From the NCBI RefSeq assembly GCF_003987645.1, contig NZ_NGKA01000008.1:1-64000 (forward strand): DNA of 64,000 nt. Direction: 5' to 3'. This DNA comes from Vagococcus elongatus. GTDB lineage: Bacteria; Bacillota; Bacilli; Lactobacillales; Vagococcaceae. Below are positions 16,691 through 26,635 of this stretch, piece after piece; the first letter of the stretch is position 1; the number at the start of each line of letters is the position of its first letter. The notes under the pieces were generated by a model. That model was not told the origin of the DNA. It did no database searches and saw nothing but the letters and a program-made list of their open reading frames with translations. Position numbers and translations under genes: made by a program.

Positions 16691-17187
16691 TGAATGTAAT
16701 GTCGGTCGGCGAACTTCATGCTCAATTAGCTGGTGATATTGCATCGGCGGTTGAGGGTGAAGTTAAGGCTTACTGTGAACAGGTTTTAAGAAAACACATA
16801 ATGAGAAGTGTATATAGCGGTGGCGGATCTCAGTATTACAATCGTACATATCAGTTCTTAAATGCGGTAGAGGTTACTGACGTCCATAAGAGTGGATCAT
16901 CGGTGAGCTTTAAAATAACCATAAACTCGTCAAAGATGGGGATAGCCAGCTCGTTAGGTAAAGGATTTAACGTGCATATGGGTTTTCCATCAAGAGGTGG
17001 AGGAATGGGAGCAAATATGACTGATGGTTTGGCCGAAGTGTTAAACGACGGTATTACAAGTAGGATTGTACCACGGAGAAAAGCTGCAAGATTCTTTGAG
17101 AGTGCTACATCTGAATTAGATGGATCACTAGCTGGAAAACTTGCTGGTGCTTTGAGGGCAAGAGGTTGGGAAGCTCGTGTAATTTAA
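16690..17187 (+). CDS. Hypothetical tail-region protein, 165 aa
   Basis: Coupled to the preceding gene by stop-start overlap. Glycine- and serine-rich between residues 45 and 115 (SGGGSQYYNRTYQF; GFPSRGGGMGANM) with flanking helices and a basic patch (RIVPRRKAARFF). HK97 gp10-type neck proteins share the size and a similar helix-strand-helix plan, so a tail-completion role is possible, but I cannot assign the family. Gene order places it in the tail assembly group. Confidence 0.5.
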   Translation: MNVMSVGELHAQLAGDIASAVEGEVKAYCEQVLRKHIMRSVYSGGGSQYYNRTYQFLNAVEVTDVHKSGSSVSFKITINSSKMGIASSLGKGFNVHMGFPSRGGGMGANMTDGLAEVLNDGITSRIVPRRKAARFFESATSELDGSLAGKLAGALRARGWEARVI

Positions 17188-17204
17188 TATAAGGAGCGAT
17201 TACA

Positions 17205-18269
17205 TTGAGTGAAGAAAAAGAACTAACCTACAAAAGCAAGGCTACAAGAAAAAGGATTCGATATGCTACAAAGGCAAGGATGGAGCAAATCAATCCAGGC
17301 AACATTAAAGAGTATCAAAGATATTTAAAAACTAGCATTGTTAAAAATAGAGACGTTGCTAAAACTACATATAAAGTATACGAGAGTAATTTCAACATCT
17401 TCCTTTGCTTTATTATGGAGCGTTGGGATAACTTTGATATTTTAGATGAAGAGTTCCTAGATGAAAACATGATTGATGTAATGGAGGATTATATTGTATT
17501 TCTCCAGGAGGAACTTGGAAACAACAAAAAGACAATTAATAATAAAATCGCCGCAGTATCTTCATTTTATATGTGGGCTGCGAAACGTAGAAAAATTAAA
17601 AGCCATCCATTCGAAAATAAACTTGATCGAATGAAGGGTGCCAATGATGAAAAGATCATTGCAGAGTATTTCCTGTCACTTGAAGAAATAGAAGAGATTA
17701 GCCAAGAGCTGTCACTTGTAGATGAAGAAGGTGCGACGGACTATGATAAGCAAGATCAGATCATGTGGCATGTTGCTTACGACTCAGCTTGTCGAATCGG
17801 TGCATTAAAAGGGTTAAAGATTAGTAATCTAGACCTTGAAGGCAATAGATTTGTTGGAGTTCGTGAGAAGCGTGGGAAGATTGTAAGTGTTCCATTTACG
17901 GATGAAACCAGGGCATTACTAGAACAATTCGTTGAGTACAGAGAAGCTAAGGGAGTCGATTGTGACGAGCTATTCTTTGTACAATTAGGTGGCGAATGGA
18001 AAGGAATGTCTACGCAATCGATTTATAACAGAGTAGTTAAGATTGGTCATATTGTCGGGCTAGGAGATTTCCGCCCACACTGTATTAGAAAAAGCCGTAT
18101 TAACCAAGTTGCTAAATTCGATATTAACTTGGCGAAGACATTAGCTAACCATGAGTCGCTGGACACGACATCTAGATTCTATACAGAGAAGAAAGACCAG
18201 TCCGAAACACTCGATTCGATAATCGAATTAGAGAGAAAAGGGAGTAAGAAAAATAGCGAAACACACTAA
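17205..18269 (+). CDS. Tyrosine recombinase inside the tail operon (SPbeta YomM-like position), 354 aa
   Basis: Starts at TTG after AAGGAGCGATTACA. Residues ~30-130 form a SAM-like core-binding domain and ~155-345 the catalytic domain. The residues expected in active enzymes are present: Arg197 (ACRIGAL), a Lys in the beta-hairpin (GKIVSVPF), His292 and Arg295 (PHCIRKS), His316 (ANHESLD) and Tyr326 (SRFYTEK). Phage integrases normally lie next to attP and the immunity region, but this gene sits 24 nt before the tape measure. In SPbeta the recombinase-like YomM also lies in the tail region, and SPbeta's master repressor itself has a tyrosine-recombinase fold. A regulatory or DNA-bridging role is therefore possible besides integration. 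Confidence 0.85.
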   Translation: MSEEKELTYKSKATRKRIRYATKARMEQINPGNIKEYQRYLKTSIVKNRDVAKTTYKVYESNFNIFLCFIMERWDNFDILDEEFLDENMIDVMEDYIVFLQEELGNNKKTINNKIAAVSSFYMWAAKRRKIKSHPFENKLDRMKGANDEKIIAEYFLSLEEIEEISQELSLVDEEGATDYDKQDQIMWHVAYDSACRIGALKGLKISNLDLEGNRFVGVREKRGKIVSVPFTDETRALLEQFVEYREAKGVDCDELFFVQLGGEWKGMSTQSIYNRVVKIGHIVGLGDFRPHCIRKSRINQVAKFDINLAKTLANHESLDTTSRFYTEKKDQSETLDSIIELERKGSKKNSETH

Positions 18270-18293
18270 TTAAAAGGTGGTGTGATTCACTAA

Positions 18294-21200
18294 ATGGCAA
18301 AAACCGTTGGAATTGATGTAAAAATTGACCTGCCTTCAAAATCAAAATTGGAGGCCGATCTTAAGAAAAAATGGAGTGGCATGAAGAATGACATTGACCT
18401 AAAAATCAATGTTCAAGCTGATAAAAACAGTCTTGCCAAAATGGGTTCACAGATAAATAACTACTTTAAAGGACGAGAGTTTGGAGTAGATATTAAAGTA
18501 GACTTAAAGAATGGTCAAAAGAAACTTCAAGAGTTTACGACTATGTACAAGGATTTCAGAAAAGAGTTTGAAAAAGGCTTAGAAATGAAATTCAATCCAA
18601 GTAAGACTTTAGATAAAAGTTTTCAAGAACTTGTTTCTGGGAAATCTCAAAAGCTTCATGAATCGCAGCAGAAAAACGGAGATTATATCAAAGCTTTAAT
18701 GAAAGATTCTGGCTCAATGAGTAAAGTGACTCAGCAGACAATTAAAGAACAAATCAAGACGGCAGATGATGCATTACATAATCTTGAAAAGGTAACTACT
18801 CAAGTAAATGCATTTAAAAAGGAAGTTAAGAGTTCTGTAGATGGAGAAGTTGTAAAAACCGACACATATACAGATAAGATTGCTGGTATCAAAGCTGTAA
18901 TTGATTACACTAAAGAGGTTGGAAGGCTTGAAAGAGATAACCTAACTGCTTCTAAAGAGGTAGTCGCAGCAAATAATAAAATCATCGAACTTAACAAGCG
19001 CGCCATTAATGGATTAAAACAGGATTATAAGAATACATTCGGCGAAGACATTACTAAAAATATGGAAGTTGCAAAAGCTGAGGCATCAGCTCAATCTAAT
19101 ATAGCTATTCAAAAGGCTTTAATCCAGAAAGAGCAACAGGCAGCCATAGATAAGCAGAGACAGGCGACATTAAGTGAAGTTGTTAAGCTTGAAAATGAAA
19201 TTTACGGACTTGCAAAGAAACAGCAGAGCGCTGGTTCAGATGAGAGCGCTGCTTATGATAAACAGATTGCAAAAGTTCGGGAAAAGAGCAATGCTCTAAA
19301 AATGCAAACTGGTATTATGAAAAATCTTACCAAAGAACAAAGAGCTGCTTATGACTCTCTTCGTGCTGATAATAAGTCGACACTGGACTTCAATAAATCT
19401 CTAATGAATGCCAAGAGTGCAGATAAAGCAAGAGTGAACGCTCAAAAGGCTGCACTTCAAGATATGAAGAGGGATTTAAAAGAAATTCAAAAACTTGAAC
19501 AAAAAGCCGACGATATTCGTGCAAAGAAAACAGTTGGTGGAGCAACGGTAAAAGAAAATGACAACCTCAGAATGCTTGAATCTGAGTTGGCTGTTCGCAA
19601 AAAGATATACGATCAAGAGCTAAAATCGCATAATAAAAAGGGTAACATCACAAAATCTGGAGACGCGGAACTTAAGTCTCTAGAGAAAAAGTATGATGCT
19701 ACCAAGAAAATAACTCAAGCTAGAGCGTCAGAAGAAGCCTCTATTCGAAAAGAACAAAATGCATTTAAGTCACTTGAAGCAAGTATTAAAAAAGTGTCTA
19801 GTCTTAAAAAGGATTTAGGTAAAGCTGGAACTAAAGAGTCTAGCTATATAAATGAGGTTATCAAAGGCGAAGAAGCTAAACAGGCTGCAATAGAGAAATC
19901 TATTACTGCTCAGAAAAAGTTCAACAAGGCTAAACTGGAAGAGGTACAAGCAACAAGAAAAGCCTCTTATGAAGAAGCTGAACAGTCGGCTACAAGAAGT
20001 CAACTTAGTGGACAAGATAGTAAGCAGGGTAAGAAGAAATTTAACTCTGTTGTAAACATTGATCCAATTCGAGTGGCTCAAACGGCCAAAAGAGCATTTA
20101 TGACTGTCTATGACAGCTTAGCGAAAGTTGACGAGCAGGTAGTTAATATTCAAAAGGTTGCTGATGTTCCTACAAAAGTGTTAAATGACTTTAATGCTGG
20201 GTTGTATGATCAAGCCGCAGCTGTCGGTAAGTCAGCTGATGAATATGCTGGATCGGTAGCAAGATGGTTAACGACTGGTAAGACACTTTCAGAGTCTAAC
20301 GAGCTTGCCAAAGTTTCGGTAATGGGTTCATTTGTAGGTAATATTGATGAAGAAGACATGGTTAATTATATGGCCGTTCCACTTAATGCTTATAAGGATA
20401 GTGCCCTGGAAGCCACAGATGTTATCAATGCAATGAACGAAGTTTCTAATAATAACGCCATAGAAATGGAACATCTTGGAGCTGCATACTCAAGAGCGGC
20501 AGCAACAGCATCGACCGCTGGAACTTCATTTGCACAACTTACTGGTATGATTACGGCAGGTCAAGAGTCAACAAGAGCTGGAGGAGAAAAAATCGGTACT
20601 GCCCTAAGAGCAATCGATATCAACTTCGGTAAAATGTCTTCTGGTATGACAAAGGCCGACAAAGAAAGAAGTGCCTGGTTTGCTAGCAAGGGTATTGCAT
20701 TAAAAGATGAGAATAACGAATTAAGATCAACATATGACATCTTAAGCGACTTGTCTTCTAAATGGGGAGAGCTTGATGGCGATGATAGAACAACAGCCAC
20801 AACGTATGCGGCAGGTAAAAACCACGCAGCGATCCTACAAGGTATTGTTAAGAACTGGGATGCAGCACAGAAAGCAACTGCCGAGGCTCAAGATCAAATC
20901 AATCTGGCAAATAAAGAGGGTGGATCTGCCTTCAAAGAGTTCGAGAGTCAACAAGATTCTATTCAGTACAAAACGGCTCAACTAACAGCAGAATGGCAGA
21001 AGTTCTTGCATACAATAGCTGGTGGTAGAGAGGGCGTTAATGGGGTTTTAGGAATCCTTACTGACGGCTTGGCAAAAGCCAATGAATTAGCATCTAATGA
21101 CCAGTTTATGGGATTTGTTAAAAATGCTTTAAAACTTGGTGGAGCCTATCTTGGATTGAAGATGGTTAACAAGGGATTTGGAGCAATTGGAGACACTATG

Positions 21201-24200
21201 GGCGGAGTCGTTGGAAACCTAAGCGTAATTTCTGGAATTATAGGTGGAGGAAAAGGCGGCAAGCTATTAGGAGCGTTCAGCAAAGGCGGAGGAAAAATGT
21301 TCGGCGGTATGGCGACTGGTCTTGGATCAGTAATCGGACTGTTCGGTAAATTTATACCTTTCCTAAATATTGCATTAATTGGAATGACTGCACTTCAAAT
21401 GGCTGGCGTTGATGTATTTGGAGGTATTGGACGTGCCATAAATGATATGGGCGGCAGCATGGCCAAGACAAAACGAAAAGTTTCCGAGTATAGAAAAGAG
21501 CAAGAAAAGCTTAACGAGGTCGTTAAGGATGGACTTGATTCTGCTAGAACATACAAAAAGGTTGAAGATACTAAAACTAATCTAGATAAGACCATTAAAG
21601 ACAAGCGTAAAAAACTGGAAGAGGAAACTAAGCTTGCAGAGCAAGAAGGAAGAGATAAGCCAGTTCAAAGAATCAGCTTCACAGAAGGTGAGTTTGAAGG
21701 ATACAAGAAACAAATCGAAGATCTTGCTGGTGAGTACGGACTTGATATCAAAGTTGATAGTAATAATATTGACGAGATTCTTGAAAAAATGGCGGAAGTT
21801 GAGCGATCAGCTAAGAGAATTAATGCTGAAAAAGGTAAAGAATTAAATAAAGCTGTTAAGAAGAGTACGAAGTATACTGGTAATGATATACTTTCTGAAC
21901 TTGACGAAAAACATGAGCTACCAATTGGGGCTGCCGAAGAACAGAAGAAGATTATCCAGGGCTGGAGTCAAGCTGTAAATGAAGGTACTATGACTTATGG
22001 CGAAATGGCCAAGAATGTAACTCAGATGATGCAGCAAAATCTATTTACGCCAGAGCAGCAGAAGTGGATGTCTCCAGAAGCAGCAAAGGTTGCCGAAGAG
22101 AATACTAAAAGGATGAACGACCTACTTGGTCAGAGGAGCGATTTAGTCGCAAGCGCAAAAGATAATGTGCTTCCTCCTGCTTTAAACAAAGAGTCTGTTA
22201 GACTAATGGCAACAGAACTTAGAAGTATTGATACTAGAAAAACTGCTTTAGAAGGTGTAAATAAAGTAATTGAAAATGGTGGAGTTCTATCAAAAGAACA
22301 GCACGAATTGATTAAAACACTAGATCCTGGAGGTAAATTCTTGTCAATTTCAAATGACACTGCGGCATGGGGTGAGAATACAGAAAATGTCAAGAAGTCA
22401 CTAGAGGGATTGAACGCCGAACTAGACAAGACTGGTGGAGCCGTCGAGAATAGCGTAAGAAAATACGCAAAAGAAAGTCTCGGATATACCGATGAAGAGA
22501 TAAATAATTTAGTAAACAGTATGCGAGGTGCAAAAGCCGCATATGTTGCAGAGCTAGCCACATGGGGTGACGAAGGAAAGTCTATACTTGGTGTAACTCA
22601 GAGATTCGCCGAAGAGACTGGAAATAACTGGGGGAAGGTTCTTGCAGATATGCAAGCCGACATAGATGGTCTATCTACAGCTGATAAGGAGCTGGCGATA
22701 AAATTCAACCTAGTTAAGGAAGACGGCTTTGTAAACATAGAAGAACTTGATAACTTCTATAACCTTCCAGAGTCCGTTGCCAAACAGTTTGAGTTGGTTG
22801 TTGAAGGAACTGGCGAAGTTGATATAGAAAAGGCCTTAGACTTTAGTCAAAAGCTAGCAGCTATAGACGACGCAGATTTATTCAAGAAAATAGACATAGA
22901 GGTTGACGGTGCGTCAGATGGAATATTAACAATTGACGAATTGGTTCAAAATATGGATAAACTGAGCGCTAACGAGATCATGAGCCTAATGATGAAACTG
23001 GAAGTAGATGAAACTGATGCATTATCTATTATACAGGAAATTACAGGGATGGAACTTAATCCGAAGGTTGTCGGAGATACATCTGGTATTAAGAACGACA
23101 TCATATCGGCCGCAGAGAACACTGAGGCTACAGCAAAAGTGAATGCGGAGATTGACAGTCGAACAACAAGTGGTTTGTCAACACAAATTACGGCAGCCCT
23201 AATGGATACGTCTGTTAAAATTCCAGTCGAACCAGAGGCTAAATTTGCCTTAGACTTTGCAAGCAAATTGAATATTGCTGCCACACCTCCGCCACCAATA
23301 AAAATTCCAGTTGGAGTTGACGGAGATCAAGCCGCAAGTGAATTACAGGGTGTTGTCGGAGTTATGGAGAGCTCAGCTGGCGAAGTTGAAGTTGTGGTTA
23401 CAGCAGACGGGCAAACAGCAGAAAGCACGCTTGCTAACATAGAAAAAAAAGCCGTCACAGTTGATGAGTCAGATCCAAATGTGCTTATCATGGCGGATGG
23501 AAGTAAGTTTTACACAGTCGCATCAAATGTTCAAACGCAAGTATCAACACTGGACGGAAAGGTTGTTAATATAACATTTAAGGGTGTCGAAGATGCTTCG
23601 TTAACATCGTTAAAAGCACTAGCTGCTTCTGGCGTTACAGTAAAAGGCAAAGGAAGTAAATCAATTGCTGCCTCCATAGGTCAAAGCATTGCATCATCAT
23701 TCTCTACTGGTGCACAGGCTGTAGGTCAAGCTGTCGAAGGTGCTAACAAGTCAATGTCCAAAGGATCTGGATCTAAAGGTAATCCTAGATATGCAAACGA
23801 CAAGATTAGTCAAGACGTTTGGAGATATTGGAGCAAAGAGCTATTTAACGGACTTCCAATCGAAAATTCTATGGAGAAACTAAAACATTCAATAGATGCC
23901 GCAAAAGATAATGAAACTAAACTTATCTCCCTTTATAAGCAACAAATTTCGTTGACACAGCAACAAATTAGACATAACGAAGATATGAAGAGAGCCAAAC
24001 AGGATGAAATGAATGCAATTCTTTCAGACTTGAGAAAGCAAGGATTCAAAACTAGCGGCAACAAGGTGACAAACCTAGGTCATGCGAAGAGTATAAAGGG
24101 CGAAGATGCTGTTACATTGGCTAATGAAAACCTTAATAAGTACAAAGATCTTTATAATCAAATCAACGACCTAAATAGTAAGATACTTAGCCTTCAACAC

Positions 24201-26579
24201 GACAAGACTAAGATAAACGATGACATTAAGTCAGCTGAGAAATCTAAAGAGGCAAAAGCTCTAGACGGTAGATTTAAGAAAACTGATGCATTACTAACGG
24301 CGATTAAGAACAATACGGATATATCAAACAAAAAGATATCTCTAATTGATGACGCTGATTTCGAGCTTAAACTTACAATGAACGAAGAAGGATTAAATAT
24401 GAGTAAGAATAGTATATCTCTTCTTACTGATGAGTTTAATTCTTTATCTAAAATGTATGTTAAGCACGATGAAAATGCGGAAAATGTCAAAGGCAAGCTA
24501 GAGGATCTTAAGACAGAGATATTAAATAATGCAGATGCTATTATAGAATATAACTCTAGAATAAAAGATATACAGATGGATAGATTAAACAGCGACCTAG
24601 ATAAATTCTCAAGCATCATGGAGAGAAATTTAGGTAAAGTAAAATCAAACATCGAAAACCTCAAAGAAGGCTTGATGAGCGACACATCATTTGGTGACCT
24701 TGGAACAGCAAGTTTTGACAAGCTTGACTTAAGTAGAAAGACAAAACTTGAGAAGCAGTTTGAAGAAAGACTCGCACTGGAAGCTAGATTGAATGAAGCC
24801 CTCGATGGATATTCTAAAAAGAACATCGATAGAACTGCAAAGGTATCTAATCAAGTACTTACAATTGAGAAGAATAAATATGATCAATTGTTGAAAATGC
24901 AGTCAGACTTCTCTAATGGCAAAGTATCAAAGGTAAATTCCATAAAACCTTCTGATGTCTTAGGAAAAACAAGCGTAGAGAAAGACGGAAGTTATACCGC
25001 ATGGACTAAATCATTAGAGAAGGTAAACAATGATTATACGAAGGCATATAGTCAAATGTCTAAAAGATACGATGAAGCTATTAAGAACGCCAAAACACAG
25101 GCGGAGAAGGACTCAATTACTCATGGCTTCATCGTAGAGCAACTAAAACTTCAAGAGGATATGTATCGTAAGATAATTCAAGTTAACAAGGAAGCTGCAG
25201 AGCAAGCCAATGAAATGTTAAATGATACAGGATTGACAACCTCTCAAAGAGAGTCACTTGAGGGATCATTAGCCGATTACCAGGATGCGATAACAGAAGC
25301 CCAAAACTCAATCAAGGAAGCAGTAAAAAGCAGATATGAATTAGAGTTCGATTTAATGGACAAGCTTGCTGAAAAGGCCTCAGATTACACGGAAGAGATT
25401 GAATACCTGTTATCTATACAAGAAGCCATAAGTAAAGACAACAGCGGTAAAACTGGTCTTCTAGAGGCAATTTACGAATCTAAAATAAATGAGTACGGCT
25501 CTGCCAGATCTAGTCTAGCTAAATTGCTTGAGGAGCAAAAGAAGGTTGGAGAAGGCAGCTATGAATGGAAGATTCTTCAAGATAGAATTGATGATGTTAG
25601 AGGAAGCTTGAAAGACCTAACAGTTGATATTTTAGAAGCTAATAAGGACTTGATGGAAAATCGTTTAGATGTTCTACAGGACGACATTGCAAAAGGCATG
25701 TTTGATGGAAAAACATTAAAACAATGGGAAAACTTCAAAGATAAATGGGTTACAGGGATTGAAAAAGAGTTAGAGCTCGACAAGGTTAGAAGAAGAGCAA
25801 TTGATTTAGAGAGTGATCTCTATGATAAAAAGCTTGAGGCGCTAGACAGACAGGAAGCTGTTTCTAAGAAAGATCTAGAGTATCTAGATAAACAATTGAC
25901 TGTATTAGAGCTTCAAGAAAAGCTGGATAACCTTAATAATGAGCGAGACGTTCAGACACTTGTTAGAAATGACGATGGTACGTGGGACTGGCAATATGTT
26001 GCTAATCAGACAGAAATCGACAAGGTAAAAGAGGACTTAGAAAAAGCAGAATTAGATTTGATTGACTTTAAAAACGATCAAAGAAAAGACTACTTCAAAG
26101 ATCTTTCTGATATCTTGGATCAAGCAAGGGATGGAGAATTTAGCTCTGAGGATGATTTAATGAATGCCTTAAATGACTTGAAAAAAGCATACGGCTTTGT
26201 ATTAGATGATATCCCTGGAATTGACACTGGAGACTTCGATGAAATTCTTAGAATTTACGGAGAGTACCTAAACAGTAATAAGGACATTATTTCTGGAATG
26301 GGTGACGGTGAAATAAGTAAAGAATATGAAGCACTTGTTGACAAGGTTGGCCTTAGATTTGAGGAAGGATTCAGAAATATTGCAGATGAACTTGGCAATA
26401 TCATATCAGAATCTCTTAAATCAGCTTTACAGTCGGCTGTAGTCAGCGAAGGAAATGGAAGCTATTTAATCGAACGTCAGATACTGGAATTTCCTAATGT
26501 TAAAGATACTGATGGGTTTAGAGAAGTTCTTGAAACATTACCAGCTGCAACTAAGCAGAAGATTCATGGCAAGGAATAA
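18294..26579 (+). CDS. Tail tape measure protein, 2761 aa
   Basis: Determines tail length and is ejected with DNA. N-terminal ~580 residues are mostly coiled coil. Residues ~590-880 match the TP901-type tape-measure core (VARWLTTGKT; NEVSNNNAIEMEHLGAAYSRAA; ITAGQESTRAGGEKIGTALRAI; AGKNHAAILQGI). A glycine-rich hydrophobic stretch at ~950-1040 provides candidate transmembrane helices. The rest is repetitive helical and coiled-coil sequence with beta-like patches near 1650-1800. No peptidase or lysozyme motif is obvious. From roughly 0.15 nm per residue the tail would be about 400 nm, at the long end for siphophages. ATG follows AAAGGTGGTGTGATTCACTAA. Confidence 0.92.
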   Translation: MAKTVGIDVKIDLPSKSKLEADLKKKWSGMKNDIDLKINVQADKNSLAKMGSQINNYFKGREFGVDIKVDLKNGQKKLQEFTTMYKDFRKEFEKGLEMKFNPSKTLDKSFQELVSGKSQKLHESQQKNGDYIKALMKDSGSMSKVTQQTIKEQIKTADDALHNLEKVTTQVNAFKKEVKSSVDGEVVKTDTYTDKIAGIKAVIDYTKEVGRLERDNLTASKEVVAANNKIIELNKRAINGLKQDYKNTFGEDITKNMEVAKAEASAQSNIAIQKALIQKEQQAAIDKQRQATLSEVVKLENEIYGLAKKQQSAGSDESAAYDKQIAKVREKSNALKMQTGIMKNLTKEQRAAYDSLRADNKSTLDFNKSLMNAKSADKARVNAQKAALQDMKRDLKEIQKLEQKADDIRAKKTVGGATVKENDNLRMLESELAVRKKIYDQELKSHNKKGNITKSGDAELKSLEKKYDATKKITQARASEEASIRKEQNAFKSLEASIKKVSSLKKDLGKAGTKESSYINEVIKGEEAKQAAIEKSITAQKKFNKAKLEEVQATRKASYEEAEQSATRSQLSGQDSKQGKKKFNSVVNIDPIRVAQTAKRAFMTVYDSLAKVDEQVVNIQKVADVPTKVLNDFNAGLYDQAAAVGKSADEYAGSVARWLTTGKTLSESNELAKVSVMGSFVGNIDEEDMVNYMAVPLNAYKDSALEATDVINAMNEVSNNNAIEMEHLGAAYSRAAATASTAGTSFAQLTGMITAGQESTRAGGEKIGTALRAIDINFGKMSSGMTKADKERSAWFASKGIALKDENNELRSTYDILSDLSSKWGELDGDDRTTATTYAAGKNHAAILQGIVKNWDAAQKATAEAQDQINLANKEGGSAFKEFESQQDSIQYKTAQLTAEWQKFLHTIAGGREGVNGVLGILTDGLAKANELASNDQFMGFVKNALKLGGAYLGLKMVNKGFGAIGDTMGGVVGNLSVISGIIGGGKGGKLLGAFSKGGGKMFGGMATGLGSVIGLFGKFIPFLNIALIGMTALQMAGVDVFGGIGRAINDMGGSMAKTKRKVSEYRKEQEKLNEVVKDGLDSARTYKKVEDTKTNLDKTIKDKRKKLEEETKLAEQEGRDKPVQRISFTEGEFEGYKKQIEDLAGEYGLDIKVDSNNIDEILEKMAEVERSAKRINAEKGKELNKAVKKSTKYTGNDILSELDEKHELPIGAAEEQKKIIQGWSQAVNEGTMTYGEMAKNVTQMMQQNLFTPEQQKWMSPEAAKVAEENTKRMNDLLGQRSDLVASAKDNVLPPALNKESVRLMATELRSIDTRKTALEGVNKVIENGGVLSKEQHELIKTLDPGGKFLSISNDTAAWGENTENVKKSLEGLNAELDKTGGAVENSVRKYAKESLGYTDEEINNLVNSMRGAKAAYVAELATWGDEGKSILGVTQRFAEETGNNWGKVLADMQADIDGLSTADKELAIKFNLVKEDGFVNIEELDNFYNLPESVAKQFELVVEGTGEVDIEKALDFSQKLAAIDDADLFKKIDIEVDGASDGILTIDELVQNMDKLSANEIMSLMMKLEVDETDALSIIQEITGMELNPKVVGDTSGIKNDIISAAENTEATAKVNAEIDSRTTSGLSTQITAALMDTSVKIPVEPEAKFALDFASKLNIAATPPPPIKIPVGVDGDQAASELQGVVGVMESSAGEVEVVVTADGQTAESTLANIEKKAVTVDESDPNVLIMADGSKFYTVASNVQTQVSTLDGKVVNITFKGVEDASLTSLKALAASGVTVKGKGSKSIAASIGQSIASSFSTGAQAVGQAVEGANKSMSKGSGSKGNPRYANDKISQDVWRYWSKELFNGLPIENSMEKLKHSIDAAKDNETKLISLYKQQISLTQQQIRHNEDMKRAKQDEMNAILSDLRKQGFKTSGNKVTNLGHAKSIKGEDAVTLANENLNKYKDLYNQINDLNSKILSLQHDKTKINDDIKSAEKSKEAKALDGRFKKTDALLTAIKNNTDISNKKISLIDDADFELKLTMNEEGLNMSKNSISLLTDEFNSLSKMYVKHDENAENVKGKLEDLKTEILNNADAIIEYNSRIKDIQMDRLNSDLDKFSSIMERNLGKVKSNIENLKEGLMSDTSFGDLGTASFDKLDLSRKTKLEKQFEERLALEARLNEALDGYSKKNIDRTAKVSNQVLTIEKNKYDQLLKMQSDFSNGKVSKVNSIKPSDVLGKTSVEKDGSYTAWTKSLEKVNNDYTKAYSQMSKRYDEAIKNAKTQAEKDSITHGFIVEQLKLQEDMYRKIIQVNKEAAEQANEMLNDTGLTTSQRESLEGSLADYQDAITEAQNSIKEAVKSRYELEFDLMDKLAEKASDYTEEIEYLLSIQEAISKDNSGKTGLLEAIYESKINEYGSARSSLAKLLEEQKKVGEGSYEWKILQDRIDDVRGSLKDLTVDILEANKDLMENRLDVLQDDIAKGMFDGKTLKQWENFKDKWVTGIEKELELDKVRRRAIDLESDLYDKKLEALDRQEAVSKKDLEYLDKQLTVLELQEKLDNLNNERDVQTLVRNDDGTWDWQYVANQTEIDKVKEDLEKAELDLIDFKNDQRKDYFKDLSDILDQARDGEFSSEDDLMNALNDLKKAYGFVLDDIPGIDTGDFDEILRIYGEYLNSNKDIISGMGDGEISKEYEALVDKVGLRFEEGFRNIADELGNIISESLKSALQSAVVSEGNGSYLIERQILEFPNVKDTDGFREVLETLPAATKQKIHGKE

Positions 26580-26586
26580 TTATACT

Positions 26587-26609
26587 CCAGAAGAGTTAGT
26601 CTCTTCTGG
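26587..26609 (+). terminator. Stem-loop after the tape measure gene
   Basis: Perfect 9-bp stem CCAGAAGAG / CTCTTCTGG with a TTAGT loop, immediately after the stop codon. The following bases (GTATTTAATT) are only moderately T-rich, so it may be a leaky terminator or processing signal setting the ratio of tape measure to distal tail genes. Confidence 0.55.
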
Positions 26610-26635
26610 GTATTTAATTGAAAGGAGAATAATCA

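Noticed and set aside
16600-16700. A slippery site giving the usual G/GT-type chaperone fusion
   Set aside because: No X XXY YYZ heptamer was found near the end of the 15944 gene, and the next gene has its own overlapping ATG.
24194-24826. A 210-codon minus-strand frame within the tape measure gene
   Set aside because: Ser/Leu/Phe-rich composition typical of the complement of a Lys/Glu-rich coiled coil; no ribosome site.
18294-26579. A peptidase or lytic transglycosylase domain within the tape measure
   Set aside because: No NlpC/P60, SLT or M23 motif could be found by reading the sequence.
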